Assembly (NCBI RefSeq): GCF_024506435.1
Contig: NZ_JANIET010000001.1
Location: 3,410,001 to 3,474,000, forward strand
Direction: 5' to 3'
Origin: Pantoea trifolii
Lineage (GTDB): Bacteria; Pseudomonadota; Gammaproteobacteria; Enterobacterales; Enterobacteriaceae
Length of the DNA stretch: 64,000 nucleotides
Shown one piece after another: positions 19,949 through 29,694 of this stretch. The translations under genes and the position numbers were made by a program. Each line of letters starts with the position of its first letter. Within the stretch, counting starts at the first letter, position 1. Under the pieces are notes generated by a model. It saw only the letters and a program-made list of their open reading frames with translations. It did not search any database and had not been told where the DNA came from.

Positions 19949-21031
19949 ATGCAAGCGCCGACGTTCGCGCAACAAGTGCTGGATTGGTATCAGCGCTTTG
20001 GTCGCAAAACCCTGCCGTGGCAGCAGGAGAAAACGCCGTACAAGGTATGGCTCTCTGAAGTGATGCTGCAGCAAACCCAGGTTGCTACCGTCATTCCCTA
20101 TTTTGAACGCTTTATGGCGCGCTTCCCAACGGTGGCCGATCTGGCGGCTGCGCCGCTGGATGAAGTGCTGCATCTGTGGACCGGTCTCGGCTATTACGCG
20201 CGTGCGCGTAATCTGCACAAAGCCGCGAAACAGGTGGTGGAGATGCACGGCGGCGAGTTCCCGCGAAACTTTGACGATGTTGCGGCGCTGCCGGGCATTG
20301 GTCGTTCGACTGCGGGCGCGGTGTTGTCGCTGTCGCTGGGTCTGCACTTCCCGATTCTGGATGGCAACGTAAAACGCGTGCTGGCGCGCTGCTACGCGGT
20401 GGGCGGCTGGCCGGGTAAAAAGGACGTTGAAAAACGGCTGTGGCAGATCAGCGAAGAGGTCACGCCAGCGGCAGGCGTCAGCCAGTTCAATCAGGCGATG
20501 ATGGACCTTGGCGCGTTAGTATGTACTCGCTCACGCCCTAAATGCGAAATCTGCCCGCTCAATAGCGGATGCGTTGCTTATGCCAACAGCAGCTGGGCTG
20601 AATATCCCGGCAAGAAACCTAAGCAGACTTTGCCAGAACGCAGTGGCTGGATGTTGATGATGCAGGATGGTGATGATGTGTGGTTAGAGCAGCGTCCGCC
20701 GGTTGGCCTGTGGGGCGGATTGTTCTGCTTTCCGCAGTTTACAACTGAGCAAGCGCTAACTGACTGGCTAACCGAGCGCGGCATTCATGCCAAACCGCAG
20801 CAGCTCACCGCATTCCGCCACACCTTCAGCCATTTCCACTTAGACATTGTGCCTATGTGGCTCGCATGGCCTTCCGCTGGGTCGCTGATGGATGAAGCGG
20901 GCGGTCTCTGGTATAACTTAGCGCAACCACCGTCAGTGGGTTTGGCGGCGCCGGTTGAGCGCTTGCTGCATGAAATGCGCCATCCCCAGCAGCTTACGCG
21001 TCGAGCAGACGCGACCGAAGAGGAAGAGTAA
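19949..21031 (+). CDS. mutY: Adenine DNA glycosylase MutY
   Basis: MutY removes adenine mispaired with 8-oxoguanine. The 360-residue protein has the helix-hairpin-helix [13 protein letters not shown] followed by the catalytic Asp in [12 protein letters not shown], a catalytic Glu in [12 protein letters not shown], the 4Fe-4S motif C-x6-C-x2-C-x5-C ([17 protein letters not shown]), and a C-terminal NUDIX-like 8-oxoG recognition domain. ATG 19949 is chosen on family grounds; another ATG lies immediately upstream at 19946. The last residues (after HEMRH) are a longer acidic tail than in E. coli. It overlaps yggX by one base. Confidence 0.95.
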   Translation: MQAPTFAQQVLDWYQRFGRKTLPWQQEKTPYKVWLSEVMLQQTQVATVIPYFERFMARFPTVADLAAAPLDEVLHLWTGLGYYARARNLHKAAKQVVEMHGGEFPRNFDDVAALPGIGRSTAGAVLSLSLGLHFPILDGNVKRVLARCYAVGGWPGKKDVEKRLWQISEEVTPAAGVSQFNQAMMDLGALVCTRSRPKCEICPLNSGCVAYANSSWAEYPGKKPKQTLPERSGWMLMMQDGDDVWLEQRPPVGLWGGLFCFPQFTTEQALTDWLTERGIHAKPQQLTAFRHTFSHFHLDIVPMWLAWPSAGSLMDEAGGLWYNLAQPPSVGLAAPVERLLHEMRHPQQLTRRADATEEEE

Positions 21032-21303
21032 TGAGCCGCACCATTTTTTGTACTTATCTGCAACGCGACGCTGAGGGTCAGGACTTTCAGCTCTATCCTG
21101 GCGAGCTGGGTAAGCGCATCTTTAATGAGATCTCCAAAGAAGCCTGGCAGCAGTGGATGTCCAAGCAAACCATGCTGATCAATGAGAAGAAATTGAGCAT
21201 GATGAACCCGGAAGATCGCAAAGTGCTGGAGAAGGAGATGATCAATTTCCTGTTCGAAGGCAAAGATGTGCACATTGAAGGTTACACCCCGCCAGAAAAA
21301 TAA
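21031..21303 (+). CDS. yggX: Fe(II) trafficking protein YggX
   Basis: A 90-residue protein of the YggX family (E. coli 91), which protects iron-sulphur proteins against oxidation. It starts [19 protein letters not shown] with the conserved cysteine, and contains QEW-like [16 protein letters not shown]. It is coupled to mutY (TAATG overlap), a pairing conserved in enterics and sensible because MutY carries an Fe-S cluster. Confidence 0.95.
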   Translation: MSRTIFCTYLQRDAEGQDFQLYPGELGKRIFNEISKEAWQQWMSKQTMLINEKKLSMMNPEDRKVLEKEMINFLFEGKDVHIEGYTPPEK

Positions 21304-21309
21304 CCGTTC

Positions 21310-21336
21310 AGGGCTTCCCTTTGAGGCCCTCTTTTT
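21310..21336 (+). terminator. Weak terminator after yggX
   Basis: AGGGC (21310-21314) pairs with GCCCT (21326-21330), followed by CTTTTTC. The stem is short, so readthrough into mltC is possible. Confidence 0.45.
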
Positions 21337-21357
21337 CGATTCAGGCACGCATTAACA

Positions 21358-22437
21358 ATGAATAAAAAACTGATAGCGCTCTTGGTGATTGCACCACTTT
21401 TGGTCTCCTGCTCCGGACAAAAAAAATCGCAGTACCATGAAGAGTGGGTCAAGGACACCAACGGTTTTGATATTTTGATGGGTCAGTTTGCCCACAATAT
21501 TGAAAACATTTGGGGAATCAATGAAGTTCTGATCGCCGGACCGAAAGATTACGTCAAATATAGCGACGGCTATTACACCCGCAGTCACATCAATTTTGAC
21601 AGCGGTAGCATCACCATTGAGACCATTTCCGGCACCGATCCGATGGCCAGCCTGCGTCAGGCGATCATCACCACGCTGTTGATTGGCGAAGATCCGGGCA
21701 ATGTCGATCTCTACTCCGATGCCAACGATATTCAAATCAGTAAAGAGCCGCTGCTGTACGGCCAGGTGCTGGATAATACCGGCCAGCCGATTCGCTGGCA
21801 GGGCCGCGCCGGTAGCTTTGCTGATTACCTGATTCAAAACAAACTGCAGAAACGCACCTCCGGATTGCACGTCATCTGGTCGGTTACCATTCCGATGGTG
21901 CCCAACCACCTCGACAAGCGTGCGCACAAATATCTGCCGATGGTGCGTAAAGCCGCTGAGCAATATGGCGTCGATGCGTCACTGATTCTGGCTATTATGC
22001 AGATTGAATCGAGCTTCAACCCGTATGCGGTGAGCCATGCTGATGCGCTGGGACTGATGCAGGTGGTGCAGCATACCGCCGGTGTCGATGTGTTCCGCAT
22101 GAAGGGCAAAGGCGGCAAACCAAGCCGCAGCTATCTGCTTGATCCTGAGAATAATATTGATGCGGGCACCGCGTATTTATCGCTGCTGCAGAGAAGTTAT
22201 TTAGGTGGGATTCAGGATCCGACATCACGGCGTTATGCGGTGATTACGGCCTACAACGGCGGTGCGGGCAGCGTGCTGCGCGTGTTCTCCAGCGATAAGG
22301 ATCGCGCGTTCTCGTCGATAAATAGTATGTCGCCGACGGAAGTTTACCAGACGCTGACCACCAACCATCCATCGGCGGAATCGCGTCGTTATCTGTATAA
22401 AGTGAGCCAGGCGCAGCGCAGTTATCGTCGGTTTTAA
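21358..22437 (+). CDS. mltC: Membrane-bound lytic murein transglycosylase C
   Basis: MltC cleaves peptidoglycan, leaving anhydromuramic ends. The 359-residue protein (same as E. coli) is a lipoprotein: [18 protein letters not shown] ends in a lipobox Cys. A DUF3393 domain comes first, then the lysozyme-like domain with catalytic Glu in [13 protein letters not shown], and [19 protein letters not shown] and [11 protein letters not shown]. It is anchored in the outer membrane. Confidence 0.96.
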   Translation: MNKKLIALLVIAPLLVSCSGQKKSQYHEEWVKDTNGFDILMGQFAHNIENIWGINEVLIAGPKDYVKYSDGYYTRSHINFDSGSITIETISGTDPMASLRQAIITTLLIGEDPGNVDLYSDANDIQISKEPLLYGQVLDNTGQPIRWQGRAGSFADYLIQNKLQKRTSGLHVIWSVTIPMVPNHLDKRAHKYLPMVRKAAEQYGVDASLILAIMQIESSFNPYAVSHADALGLMQVVQHTAGVDVFRMKGKGGKPSRSYLLDPENNIDAGTAYLSLLQRSYLGGIQDPTSRRYAVITAYNGGAGSVLRVFSSDKDRAFSSINSMSPTEVYQTLTTNHPSAESRRYLYKVSQAQRSYRRF

Positions 22438-22451
22438 GCTGGTGCGGTTTG

Positions 22452-22536
22452 CCCCTCATCCCAACCTTCTCCCGCCTGCGGGAGAAGGAGCTAAAAATTC
22501 CCTCTCCCGCTAGCGGGAGAGGGTTAGGGTGAGGGC
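22452..22536. repeat. Paired CCCTCACCC repeat (head-to-head)
   Basis: Left unit CCCTCATCCCAACCTTCTCC plus a GCGGGAGAAGG return arm, spacer CTAAAAA, then the inverted unit ending GGGTTAGGGTGAGGGC. It is preceded by GGTGCGGTTT, as in the 44675 copy. It fills the gap between the convergent mltC and speC genes. Confidence 0.85.
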
Positions 22537-22538
22537 AA

Positions 22539-24689
22539 TCAGCTCACCATCATATTCGCCACTAGACACAAACGCCCGCTCTCATCTTCTTCGGTGTAAA
22601 CCCCTTGCAGCTCAGGCGAGAAGCCCGGCAGCAGGTTGATGCCCTCTTCCAGCGCAAGGAAATAGCGCTGCACCGCGCCGCCCCACACTTCGCCAGGTAC
22701 TACGCACAACACGCCCGGCGGATACGGTAACGCACCTTCGGCCGCAATGCGCCCTTCGGCTTTGGCAATCGGCACCAGCTCCACTTCGCCACGAATGTAG
22801 GCCTGATGCGCATCCTGCGGATTCACTTTCACCGGCGGGAAGCAGGCTGAACGGAACATCGCTTTCTGCAGATCCTTAACGTCGAAACTGACGTAGAGAT
22901 CGTGCATCTCCTGACACAAGCGGCGCAGCGTGTAACCTTTGTAGCGCTCGATATTCTTGCGATACACGCTCGGCAGCACTTCCGCCAGCAGCGCATCCTC
23001 GCGTACGTGCTGCTCAAACTGCACCAGCATCGCCACCAAATGCGCCATCTTCTCCGGCGTTTCCGCTGGCGTCAGCAGGAACAGAATCGAGTTGAGGTCG
23101 CACTTCTCCGGCACGATGCCGTTCTCGCGCAGATAGTTGGCCAGAATAGTCGCGGGAATCCCGAAGCTGGTGTACTCACCGCTGGCGGCATCGATGCCCG
23201 GCGTGGTAAGCAGCAGCTTGCACGGATCAACCAGATACTGTTGTTGCGCGTAACCTTCAAAGCCGTGCCACTTCGCGCCCGGTTCCAGGCTGAAGTAAGC
23301 GGGATCGGCGGCGATGGCTTCCGTTTCCGCCGCTTGCCACAGTTTGCCGTGGACCTTCTCCGGCAGGAACGGCTGGATCATCTCACAACGTTCCAGAATC
23401 GCTTTGCGCGCATCAATGCCGATAGTGACGCACTCGTGCCACATGCTGCGTCCCGCTTCGCCTTTGTGCATGCGGGCGTTGATATCCAGCGCAGCAAACA
23501 GCGGATAGAACGGGCTGGTTGAGGCGTGCAGCATAAACGCATTGTTAAGACGCTTGTGCGGACAGAAACGCTTCTGCCCACGGATGTGATTGTCTTTCTT
23601 GTGAATTTGCGACGTCTGCGAGAAACCGGCCAGCTGCTTGTGCACCGATTGCGTCACAAAGATGCCCGGATCGTTCTCGTTCAACTCGAGCGTCAGCGGC
23701 GAACAGCCGGCCATCAGCGGAATAAACTGCTCGTAGCCAACCCACGCCGAATCGAACAGGATGTAATCGCACAGATGACCGATGCGATCGACCACCTGAC
23801 GCGCGTTGTACACCGTGCCGTCGTAGGTGCCGAGCTGAATAATCGCCAGGCGGAAAGGTCGCTGATCGTTGGCACGATCGGGTGCCACTTTGGCGATTTC
23901 TTCACGCAGATAAGCATCGTCAAAACAGTGCGCATCAATGCCGCCGATAAAGCCAAACGGATTGCGCGCCGCTTCCAGATAGACCGGCGTCGCGCCCGCC
24001 TGAATCAGCGCGCCATGATGGTTGGACTTGTGGTTGTTACGGTCAAACAGCACCAGATCGCCGCGCGTTAGCAGCGCGTTGGTCACCACTTTGTTGGCGC
24101 TGGAGGTGCCGTTAAGCACGAAGTAGGTTTTATCGGCGTTAAACACTTTCGCCGCGAACTTCTGCGCGTCTTTGGCTGAGCCTTCGTGGATCAGCAGATC
24201 GCCGAGCTTAACGTCGGCGTTGCACATATCAGAACGGAAAACGTTCTCGCCGTAGAACTCATAAAACTGACGTCCCGCCGGATGTTTGCGGAAGAAAGCG
24301 CCGCCCTGATGTCCCGGACAAGCAAACGTGCTGTTCTGCATATCGACGTAGCGCGTGAGCGTGTCGAAGAACGGTGGCAGCAACTCGGCTTCATAGGCCT
24401 GCGCGGCGTCTTCCAGCGCGTCCCACTCTTCTGGCGCACCGTTAATTTCACCGGTGACGCCGGGCAGCTTCAGCACTTCTTCATCGAACGCATTGGCGAC
24501 AAACACCGGCAGATTAAAGCCGATTTTGCGTAACAGCGTCAGCACGCCACTGCGCGTGTCCGACAAGGTGATCACGACCGCAGCGACATCGGTAAAGTCG
24601 GTATTGTCCAGCGTCACCACGTCGCGCGCAGTGTTCAGACTAAGGGTTGGCGCTACAGCAACGCTGGCAGCAATTTTCAATGGGTTCAT
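22539..24689 (-). CDS. speC: Ornithine decarboxylase (constitutive type)
   Basis: SpeC decarboxylates ornithine to putrescine with PLP. The protein (716 residues from ATG 24687-24689) is collinear with E. coli SpeC (711). It has an N-terminal wing domain, the PLP-domain signatures FACPGHQGGAFF and NGTSSANK, the PLP lysine in QSVHKQLAGFSQ, and the C-terminal PYPPGVLCVVPGE. AGGGA lies eight bases before the chosen ATG; the frame opens at 24731 but the family starts here. In E. coli nupG lies between mltC and speC; here only a repeat pair does. Confidence 0.95.
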   Translation of the reverse strand: MNPLKIAASVAVAPTLSLNTARDVVTLDNTDFTDVAAVVITLSDTRSGVLTLLRKIGFNLPVFVANAFDEEVLKLPGVTGEINGAPEEWDALEDAAQAYEAELLPPFFDTLTRYVDMQNSTFACPGHQGGAFFRKHPAGRQFYEFYGENVFRSDMCNADVKLGDLLIHEGSAKDAQKFAAKVFNADKTYFVLNGTSSANKVVTNALLTRGDLVLFDRNNHKSNHHGALIQAGATPVYLEAARNPFGFIGGIDAHCFDDAYLREEIAKVAPDRANDQRPFRLAIIQLGTYDGTVYNARQVVDRIGHLCDYILFDSAWVGYEQFIPLMAGCSPLTLELNENDPGIFVTQSVHKQLAGFSQTSQIHKKDNHIRGQKRFCPHKRLNNAFMLHASTSPFYPLFAALDINARMHKGEAGRSMWHECVTIGIDARKAILERCEMIQPFLPEKVHGKLWQAAETEAIAADPAYFSLEPGAKWHGFEGYAQQQYLVDPCKLLLTTPGIDAASGEYTSFGIPATILANYLRENGIVPEKCDLNSILFLLTPAETPEKMAHLVAMLVQFEQHVREDALLAEVLPSVYRKNIERYKGYTLRRLCQEMHDLYVSFDVKDLQKAMFRSACFPPVKVNPQDAHQAYIRGEVELVPIAKAEGRIAAEGALPYPPGVLCVVPGEVWGGAVQRYFLALEEGINLLPGFSPELQGVYTEEDESGRLCLVANMMVS

Positions 24690-24831
24690 AACACAAATCC
24701 CTGAGAGAGGATGAGTGGGTGCCGATGGCACAGCAATGAGGAGGTTTCCTCGGCGAAGTAAATCTGGGAGTTGATCACTAACTGGGGCGCAATCATGTCA
24801 TCTTTTTTTTGCGGGAACAACCGCTGCGCGG

Positions 24832-24930
24832 CCCCTCACCCCAGCCCTCTCCCGCAAGCGGGCGAGGGAGCCGATTGAGCCGTTCTTAACATTCCCTCTC
24901 CCTCTCGTGGGAGAGGGTTAGGGTGAGGGC
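24832..24930. repeat. Paired CCCTCACCC repeat (head-to-head)
   Basis: Left unit CCCCTCACCCCAGCCCTCTC with GCGGGCGAGGGAG, a short spacer, then the inverted unit ending GGGTTAGGGTGAGGGC. It lies between the divergent speC and acuI-like genes. Confidence 0.85.
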
Positions 24931-24978
24931 AAAAAAGGAGTACTATTACCCCACTTTCCTCAACCAGCCGGAGGCTGC

Positions 24979-25962
24979 ATGTTCAAGGCATTGGTCATTG
25001 AAAATGATGAACAGGGATACCGCACATCCCTGAAAGATCTGTCAGAAAAACAACTGCCCGATCAGGATGTCACCCTCGAAGTAAGCTACTCCACGCTCAA
25101 CTACAAAGACGCACTCGCCATCTGCAACAAAGGCCCGATTGTGCGGCAATTCCCGATGGTGCCGGGCATCGATTTTGTTGGCCGGGTGATCAGCAGCCGC
25201 CATGCCGAATGGCAGCAAGACGATGTGGCGCTGCTCACCGGCTGGGGCGTAGGCGAAAAACACTGGGGCGGACTGGCGCAGAAAGCCAGCGTTTCGGGCG
25301 ACTGGCTGGTGAAAGTGCCGGCCGCACTTAGCCCGCTACAAACCATGGCGATTGGCACCGCTGGTTTAACCGCCATGCTGTGCGTACTGGCGCTGGAAAA
25401 ACAGGGCATCACGCCGCAGCACGGCCCGGTTTTAGTCACCGGCGCGAGTGGCGGCGTGGGCAGTTTCAGCGTCAGCTTACTGGCGCGTCTCGGCTATGAG
25501 GTTATTGCGTCCAGCGGTCGCGCCAGCGATAGCGATTACCTGATCAACACGCTTGGCGCTACATCGATCATCGATCGCGCAGAGCTGAGCGAGCCGGGCA
25601 AACCGCTGGCGAAAGAGCGCTGGGCGGCGGCGATTGATAGCGTTGGCAGCCACACGCTGGCCAATGTGTTAGCGGGCATCAAGCGCGATGGCGTGGTGGC
25701 GGCATGCGGCATGGCGCAAGGTTTGGATCTGCCGACCAGCGTCGCGCCGTTCATTCTGCGCGGCGTGGTGCTGGCGGGCGTGGATAGCGTGATGTGCGCC
25801 AAACCGCTGCGTCAGCAGGCGTGGCAGCGCCTGGCGGAACTGGTGGATGGCGACCTGCTACAGCAGTTAACCAAAGTGATTCCGCTGAGCGAAGCGCGTG
25901 AAGGTGCCGAGCAGCTGCTGGCCGGTAAAGTACGCGGCAGATTGATCGTCGATTGCCGCTGA
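24979..25962 (+). CDS. acuI: AcuI/YhdH family acrylyl-CoA reductase (NADPH), zinc-free MDR
   Basis: A 327-residue quinone-oxidoreductase-like medium-chain reductase resembling YhdH/AcuI, which reduces acrylyl-CoA with NADPH. N-terminal SYSTLNYKDALAI and VPGIDFVG are family marks; the dinucleotide loop reads VTGASGGVGSFSV and is followed by SSGRASDSDYL, which fits NADPH. CGMAQGLDLPTSVAPFILRGV lies late in the protein. GGAGG precedes the ATG. It stands alone between speC and the hemin operon. Confidence 0.88.
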   Translation: MFKALVIENDEQGYRTSLKDLSEKQLPDQDVTLEVSYSTLNYKDALAICNKGPIVRQFPMVPGIDFVGRVISSRHAEWQQDDVALLTGWGVGEKHWGGLAQKASVSGDWLVKVPAALSPLQTMAIGTAGLTAMLCVLALEKQGITPQHGPVLVTGASGGVGSFSVSLLARLGYEVIASSGRASDSDYLINTLGATSIIDRAELSEPGKPLAKERWAAAIDSVGSHTLANVLAGIKRDGVVAACGMAQGLDLPTSVAPFILRGVVLAGVDSVMCAKPLRQQAWQRLAELVDGDLLQQLTKVIPLSEAREGAEQLLAGKVRGRLIVDCR

Positions 25963-25966
25963 GTAG

Positions 25967-25986
25967 GGCCGCCATTCATGGCGACC
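25967..25986. repeat. REP unit, GGTCGCCAT family (one arm mismatch)
   Basis: GGCCGCCATTCATGGCGACC with GTAG at the 5' foot. One mismatch at the third base. Confidence 0.8.
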
Positions 25987-26008
25987 TTATACACATCAAT
26001 CACGGCCT

Positions 26009-26028
26009 GGTGGGCATAAATGCCCACC
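26009..26028. repeat. REP unit, variant arms GGTGGGCAT
   Basis: GGTGGGCATAAATGCCCACC, perfect arms, followed by CTACG (the GTAG foot on the other strand). Both arms differ from the main type at the same paired positions. It lies between the convergent acuI and hmuV genes. Confidence 0.85.
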
Positions 26029-26038
26029 CTACGAAACA

Positions 26039-26818
26039 TTATGCACGTAACTGAATCTGCGGCCTGCCCTTCTCATCCTGCAGCATCACATCCAGCTCCG
26101 CCTGATACCAGCGCGTCAGCGTGTGTTCGGTCATCACTTCATGCGGCGCACCTTCCGCCACCAGCTTGCCCTGATGCAGCAACAGCACCCGATCCGACCA
26201 CAGCGATGCGAGATTAAGATCGTGCAGCACGGTACAGACGCTGAAGCGTCCGTTGCGCGTCAGGCGATGCAACAAGCGCAAACTGTGCTGCTGCCAGAAC
26301 AGATCCAGCGCGGAAGTGGGTTCATCGAGAAACAGCCAGCCGCGCGGGCCATCGTCATGCCACAACTGAGCCAGCACGCGCGCCAGCTGCACGCGCTGCT
26401 GTTCACCACCGGAAAGCGATCGATAATCGCGCTGTGCCAGCTCAAGGCTGCCGGTAATCTGCATCACTTCTTCAATCACCGCTTTGGATTGAGCGGCAGG
26501 CCAGGGCGCACGCCCCATCGCCACCACATCGGCGGCGGGCAGCGGAAAACTCACGCTATTTTGCTGACGCATCACCGCGCGGCGCTGCGCCAGCGGTTCG
26601 CGCGGCCAGCTGTTTAGCGGACGATCGCCGAGCCAGCACTCGCCCGCTTCTGGCGTGAGAAACCCGGTGAGCAAACGCAGCAGCGTGGATTTCCCCGCGC
26701 CGTTGGGACCAATCAGCGCAATCATTTCGCCAGGCTGCAAAGTCAGGGAAACGTCGTCGATCAAGGCGCGTGAGCCGTGGCTAAAACGCAGACCGTGCGC
26801 CTGCATGCAGTCACTCAT
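26039..26818 (-). CDS. hmuV: Hemin ABC transporter ATPase
   Basis: A 259-residue ATPase that drives hemin import through HmuU. Walker A GPNGAGKSTLL, Q-loop MRQQNS, signature LSGGEQQRVQLARVLAQL, Walker B WLFLDEPTSALD and the His-switch LHDLNLA are all intact. Its start overlaps the end of hmuU by four bases, so it is the last gene of the hmuRSTUV operon. Confidence 0.95.
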   Translation of the reverse strand: MSDCMQAHGLRFSHGSRALIDDVSLTLQPGEMIALIGPNGAGKSTLLRLLTGFLTPEAGECWLGDRPLNSWPREPLAQRRAVMRQQNSVSFPLPAADVVAMGRAPWPAAQSKAVIEEVMQITGSLELAQRDYRSLSGGEQQRVQLARVLAQLWHDDGPRGWLFLDEPTSALDLFWQQHSLRLLHRLTRNGRFSVCTVLHDLNLASLWSDRVLLLHQGKLVAEGAPHEVMTEHTLTRWYQAELDVMLQDEKGRPQIQLRA

Positions 26819-27813
26819 TCATCCCCCTTGGGCTCACGCAGAATCAGCCAGAGAAACCACGGGCCGCCCAGCAGACTGGTTAACAGGCCAACCGGCATTT
26901 CCGCCGGCACTACCACGGTGCGCGCCAGCGTATCGGCCAGCAGCAGCAAAATCGCGCCCGCCAGCGCCGAACCCGGCAGCATCCAGCGATGATCGCTGCC
27001 GAGACAGAAGCGCATCAGGTGCGGCACCACTAAACCGACAAAGCCGATAATGCCGCTCACCGCCACGGCCGTGCCCACCAGCAACGCACTCAGCACCAGC
27101 AGCTGACGCTGCGTGCGCTTTACGTCGATGCCCATGTAATGCGCGTCTTCTTCACCGAGTTGCAGCAAGTTGAGACGGCGCGCGCGCAGCTGAATCGCCA
27201 TCAGTGCCGGCAGAATCAGCACTGCGCACACCAGCAAACTCGGCCACTGCGCCGCGCTTAAACTGCCCATGCCCCACAGCGCCAGCTGACGCAGCTGCTG
27301 ATCGTTACTCAGCCACGACAGCACGCCAACCGCCGCGCCACATAAGGCATTGATGGCGATGCCGACCAGCAGCAAGCGCGATAAATTTCCCAACGCCAGA
27401 CGGCTAAAACTGAAGATCAGCAGCGTCACCACCAAACTGCCCATAAAGGCAGCGAGAGTTGGCAGCCACAGCGCCAGCAGCGGCGGCAAGCCGAGTGGGA
27501 TAACGATCGATATCGCCACCGCCAACCCCGCTCCGCTGCTGATGCCGAGCAAACCGGGATCGGCCAGCGGATTGCGAAACAATCCCTGCATCACCGCGCC
27601 GGACACTGCCAACGCCATGCCGAGCAGCACCGCCAGCAGCACGCGCGGCAGGCGGATGTTGATCCAGATTTGCCACGCCATATCGCTGAGCGGCGCACGC
27701 AGCAAGGTGCGCATTGAAAGCGGCATCGCGCCGAAGTTGGCGGCCAGCAGCATACACATCACCATGCTGATGCCCATCACACACAGCCAGCGAAGCATGG
27801 AGGTATTAGTCAT
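26815..27813 (-). CDS. hmuU: Hemin ABC transporter permease
   Basis: A 332-residue FecCD/BtuC-type permease with about ten membrane segments. Typical marks are RLPRVLLAVLLGMALAVSG, MQGLFRNPLADPGLLGISSGAG and GFVGLVVPHLMRF. It forms the inner-membrane channel for hemin with HmuT and HmuV. It overlaps hmuT by eight bases and hmuV by four. Confidence 0.95.
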   Translation of the reverse strand: MTNTSMLRWLCVMGISMVMCMLLAANFGAMPLSMRTLLRAPLSDMAWQIWINIRLPRVLLAVLLGMALAVSGAVMQGLFRNPLADPGLLGISSGAGLAVAISIVIPLGLPPLLALWLPTLAAFMGSLVVTLLIFSFSRLALGNLSRLLLVGIAINALCGAAVGVLSWLSNDQQLRQLALWGMGSLSAAQWPSLLVCAVLILPALMAIQLRARRLNLLQLGEEDAHYMGIDVKRTQRQLLVLSALLVGTAVAVSGIIGFVGLVVPHLMRFCLGSDHRWMLPGSALAGAILLLLADTLARTVVVPAEMPVGLLTSLLGGPWFLWLILREPKGDE

Positions 27814-28627
27814 GTTTTACTGCTTCAGCGGCACGACGCAACTTCACAATCGCGCCCGGCGTATCAAGACCAAAGCTCAGCAGCGCCATCTCATCAACCA
27901 CCAGTAAAGCGCGATGCTGACCGGCTGGCGTCAATGCCAAACCGGGCAGCGCCCACACTTTCTCTTCGCCGCCCAGCGTACGCAGGCCATCTTCACCCAC
28001 CACGATCAAATCCGGTGCGGCGGCGACCACGCCTTCCTGCGACAGCTGCTGATAGTGCGGCACCACCGCCATCGCGTTGATCAGACCAGCGCTGCGAATC
28101 GCGCCATCCGCGCCGGTTTGCGCGCCTGCCGCCTGAGTGCGCATGCCGCCGTGCGCCATGATAAACAGCACTTTAACTGGCAACGGTTGTTGCGAGATCT
28201 GCGCGCGTTGTTTGTTGACCTTTTCGATCAGCGCGTTGGCTTCATCTTCACGATGCAGCGCCTTGCCGATGGTGGCGATTTTTTCCGGGATGGCGTCAAG
28301 GCTGTTTTTTCCAGTGACATCCACCACCTTCACGCCCGCCTGCTCCACCTGCTGCAATACCAGCGACGGTTTTGCCAGCTCGCTGCTCAGCACCAGCGTC
28401 GGCTTCAGCGCCAGAATCCCTTCGGCATTCAGCTGACGCATATAACCGATATCCGGCAGCTTGTTGGCCTGCGCCGGATGCTGGCTGGTGCTGTCGCGCG
28501 CCACCAGATCCTGCTGCGCACCCAATGCGTAGATGATCTGCGTGACGTCGCCGCCAATCGAGATCACCCGCTCGGCCGCTACAGCCGGCAGCGCCAGCGC
28601 CGTCAGCAGCAACAGAAGTTTTTTCAT
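27806..28627 (-). CDS. hmuT: Periplasmic hemin-binding protein
   Basis: A 273-residue cluster-A-II substrate-binding protein with signal peptide MKKLLLLLTALALPAVAA. The mature part begins ERVISIGGDVTQIIYALGAQ, the usual HmuT/ChuT opening, and later has RDSTSQHPAQANKLPDIGYM. It carries hemin across the periplasm to HmuU. It overlaps hmuU, and its start overlaps the hmuS stop. Confidence 0.94.
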   Translation of the reverse strand: MKKLLLLLTALALPAVAAERVISIGGDVTQIIYALGAQQDLVARDSTSQHPAQANKLPDIGYMRQLNAEGILALKPTLVLSSELAKPSLVLQQVEQAGVKVVDVTGKNSLDAIPEKIATIGKALHREDEANALIEKVNKQRAQISQQPLPVKVLFIMAHGGMRTQAAGAQTGADGAIRSAGLINAMAVVPHYQQLSQEGVVAAAPDLIVVGEDGLRTLGGEEKVWALPGLALTPAGQHRALLVVDEMALLSFGLDTPGAIVKLRRAAEAVKHD

Positions 28628-29646
28628 GCTAACGCCTCCAGCGACATTACCTGCTCGCGCCAGCGCGCCTGCTCCGGCGTGCCTTCGCTGCGCTGGCCGT
28701 ACAGCTGCGCGATCTGCGTGCCGTCGGCAGCAAACAGTTCCAGGCTGGTGACGAAGCCGTCGCCGCTCGGTTTGCGCGTCACCCAGCTTTCGCTGATGTG
28801 ATCCGCCATCAAATGCAGCGTGAAGGTCGGATTGAAGATGTTGATCCAGTTATCCATCGGCATCAGCTTCTCTACCGCGCCGGTGAAGATCTGCGTGCAG
28901 CCACGGTTACCGATGAAAATCATGATTTCGTTGCCATCCTGCTGCGCCAGATCCAGCAACTGCGCCAGCGAGTCATTGCTCACCTGACGTGCCAGATCGT
29001 CCGCCACCGCGCGGAACGCTTGCGGGCGCGAAATGTTACGGCGCTTCAGCAGACCAAAGAACTGATGCACATCGGTGATGGCGCGCCATTCGGCTTCCAC
29101 TTTGCTGGCATCAATCGCACTGCTGTATTGCGGCGCGCTGGCGGGTTGCGGATCTAACGCCGCCGCGTTCTCTTGCACGAACGCCGCAATCAGTGCATCC
29201 CACGCGGCGAAATCGGTGTTGTCGGTGGTGTAGATTTTCAGCACCGCATCAGCGTGGCGATCAAAAATCTGGATGCTTTGACGTTCTCCGTGAGCGCTCT
29301 GCTCGCGCAGGAAGAACGCGCTGTGCCACTGACTCGGGAACAGGCGCTGATCGAGCGCGCGCGGGTTGAGAATCAGTCCGGCGTGTTCGCCGAGGTGCAG
29401 GTTTTCATATTTGCCCACCTGCTCGTGAACTGCATATTCATTGCGGGTAATGCTTTTGGTTTCACCTATCGCCGCCAGTGCCGCCAGCAGCGCTGGGAAA
29501 TCGGCTTTTAACGCCTTTGCATCATGACCGACACGCGCTTCACACAGCTGCGCTTCGCCAATGCCCATCAATGCTGCGAGATCGCGCGCGTACTTTTTCG
29601 GATGCTCGCCTTTCAGCGCCAGATAGTGATCGTAACGTGGGTTCAT
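28624..29646 (-). CDS. hmuS: Heme-degrading/hemin transport protein HmuS
   Basis: A 340-residue cytoplasmic protein of the HemS/ChuS/HmuS family (normally about 345), which binds imported heme and releases iron or traffics it. It has the duplicated domain structure of the family; HAGLILNPRALDQRLF and MIFIGNRGCTQIFTG are recognised landmarks. It lies directly downstream of the receptor and overlaps hmuT by four bases. Confidence 0.93.
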   Translation of the reverse strand: MNPRYDHYLALKGEHPKKYARDLAALMGIGEAQLCEARVGHDAKALKADFPALLAALAAIGETKSITRNEYAVHEQVGKYENLHLGEHAGLILNPRALDQRLFPSQWHSAFFLREQSAHGERQSIQIFDRHADAVLKIYTTDNTDFAAWDALIAAFVQENAAALDPQPASAPQYSSAIDASKVEAEWRAITDVHQFFGLLKRRNISRPQAFRAVADDLARQVSNDSLAQLLDLAQQDGNEIMIFIGNRGCTQIFTGAVEKLMPMDNWINIFNPTFTLHLMADHISESWVTRKPSGDGFVTSLELFAADGTQIAQLYGQRSEGTPEQARWREQVMSLEALA

Positions 29647-29694
29647 TGCCTTGCTCCATGAAAATGCCCTGCGCTGCCGCAGGGCGAAAAGGGA

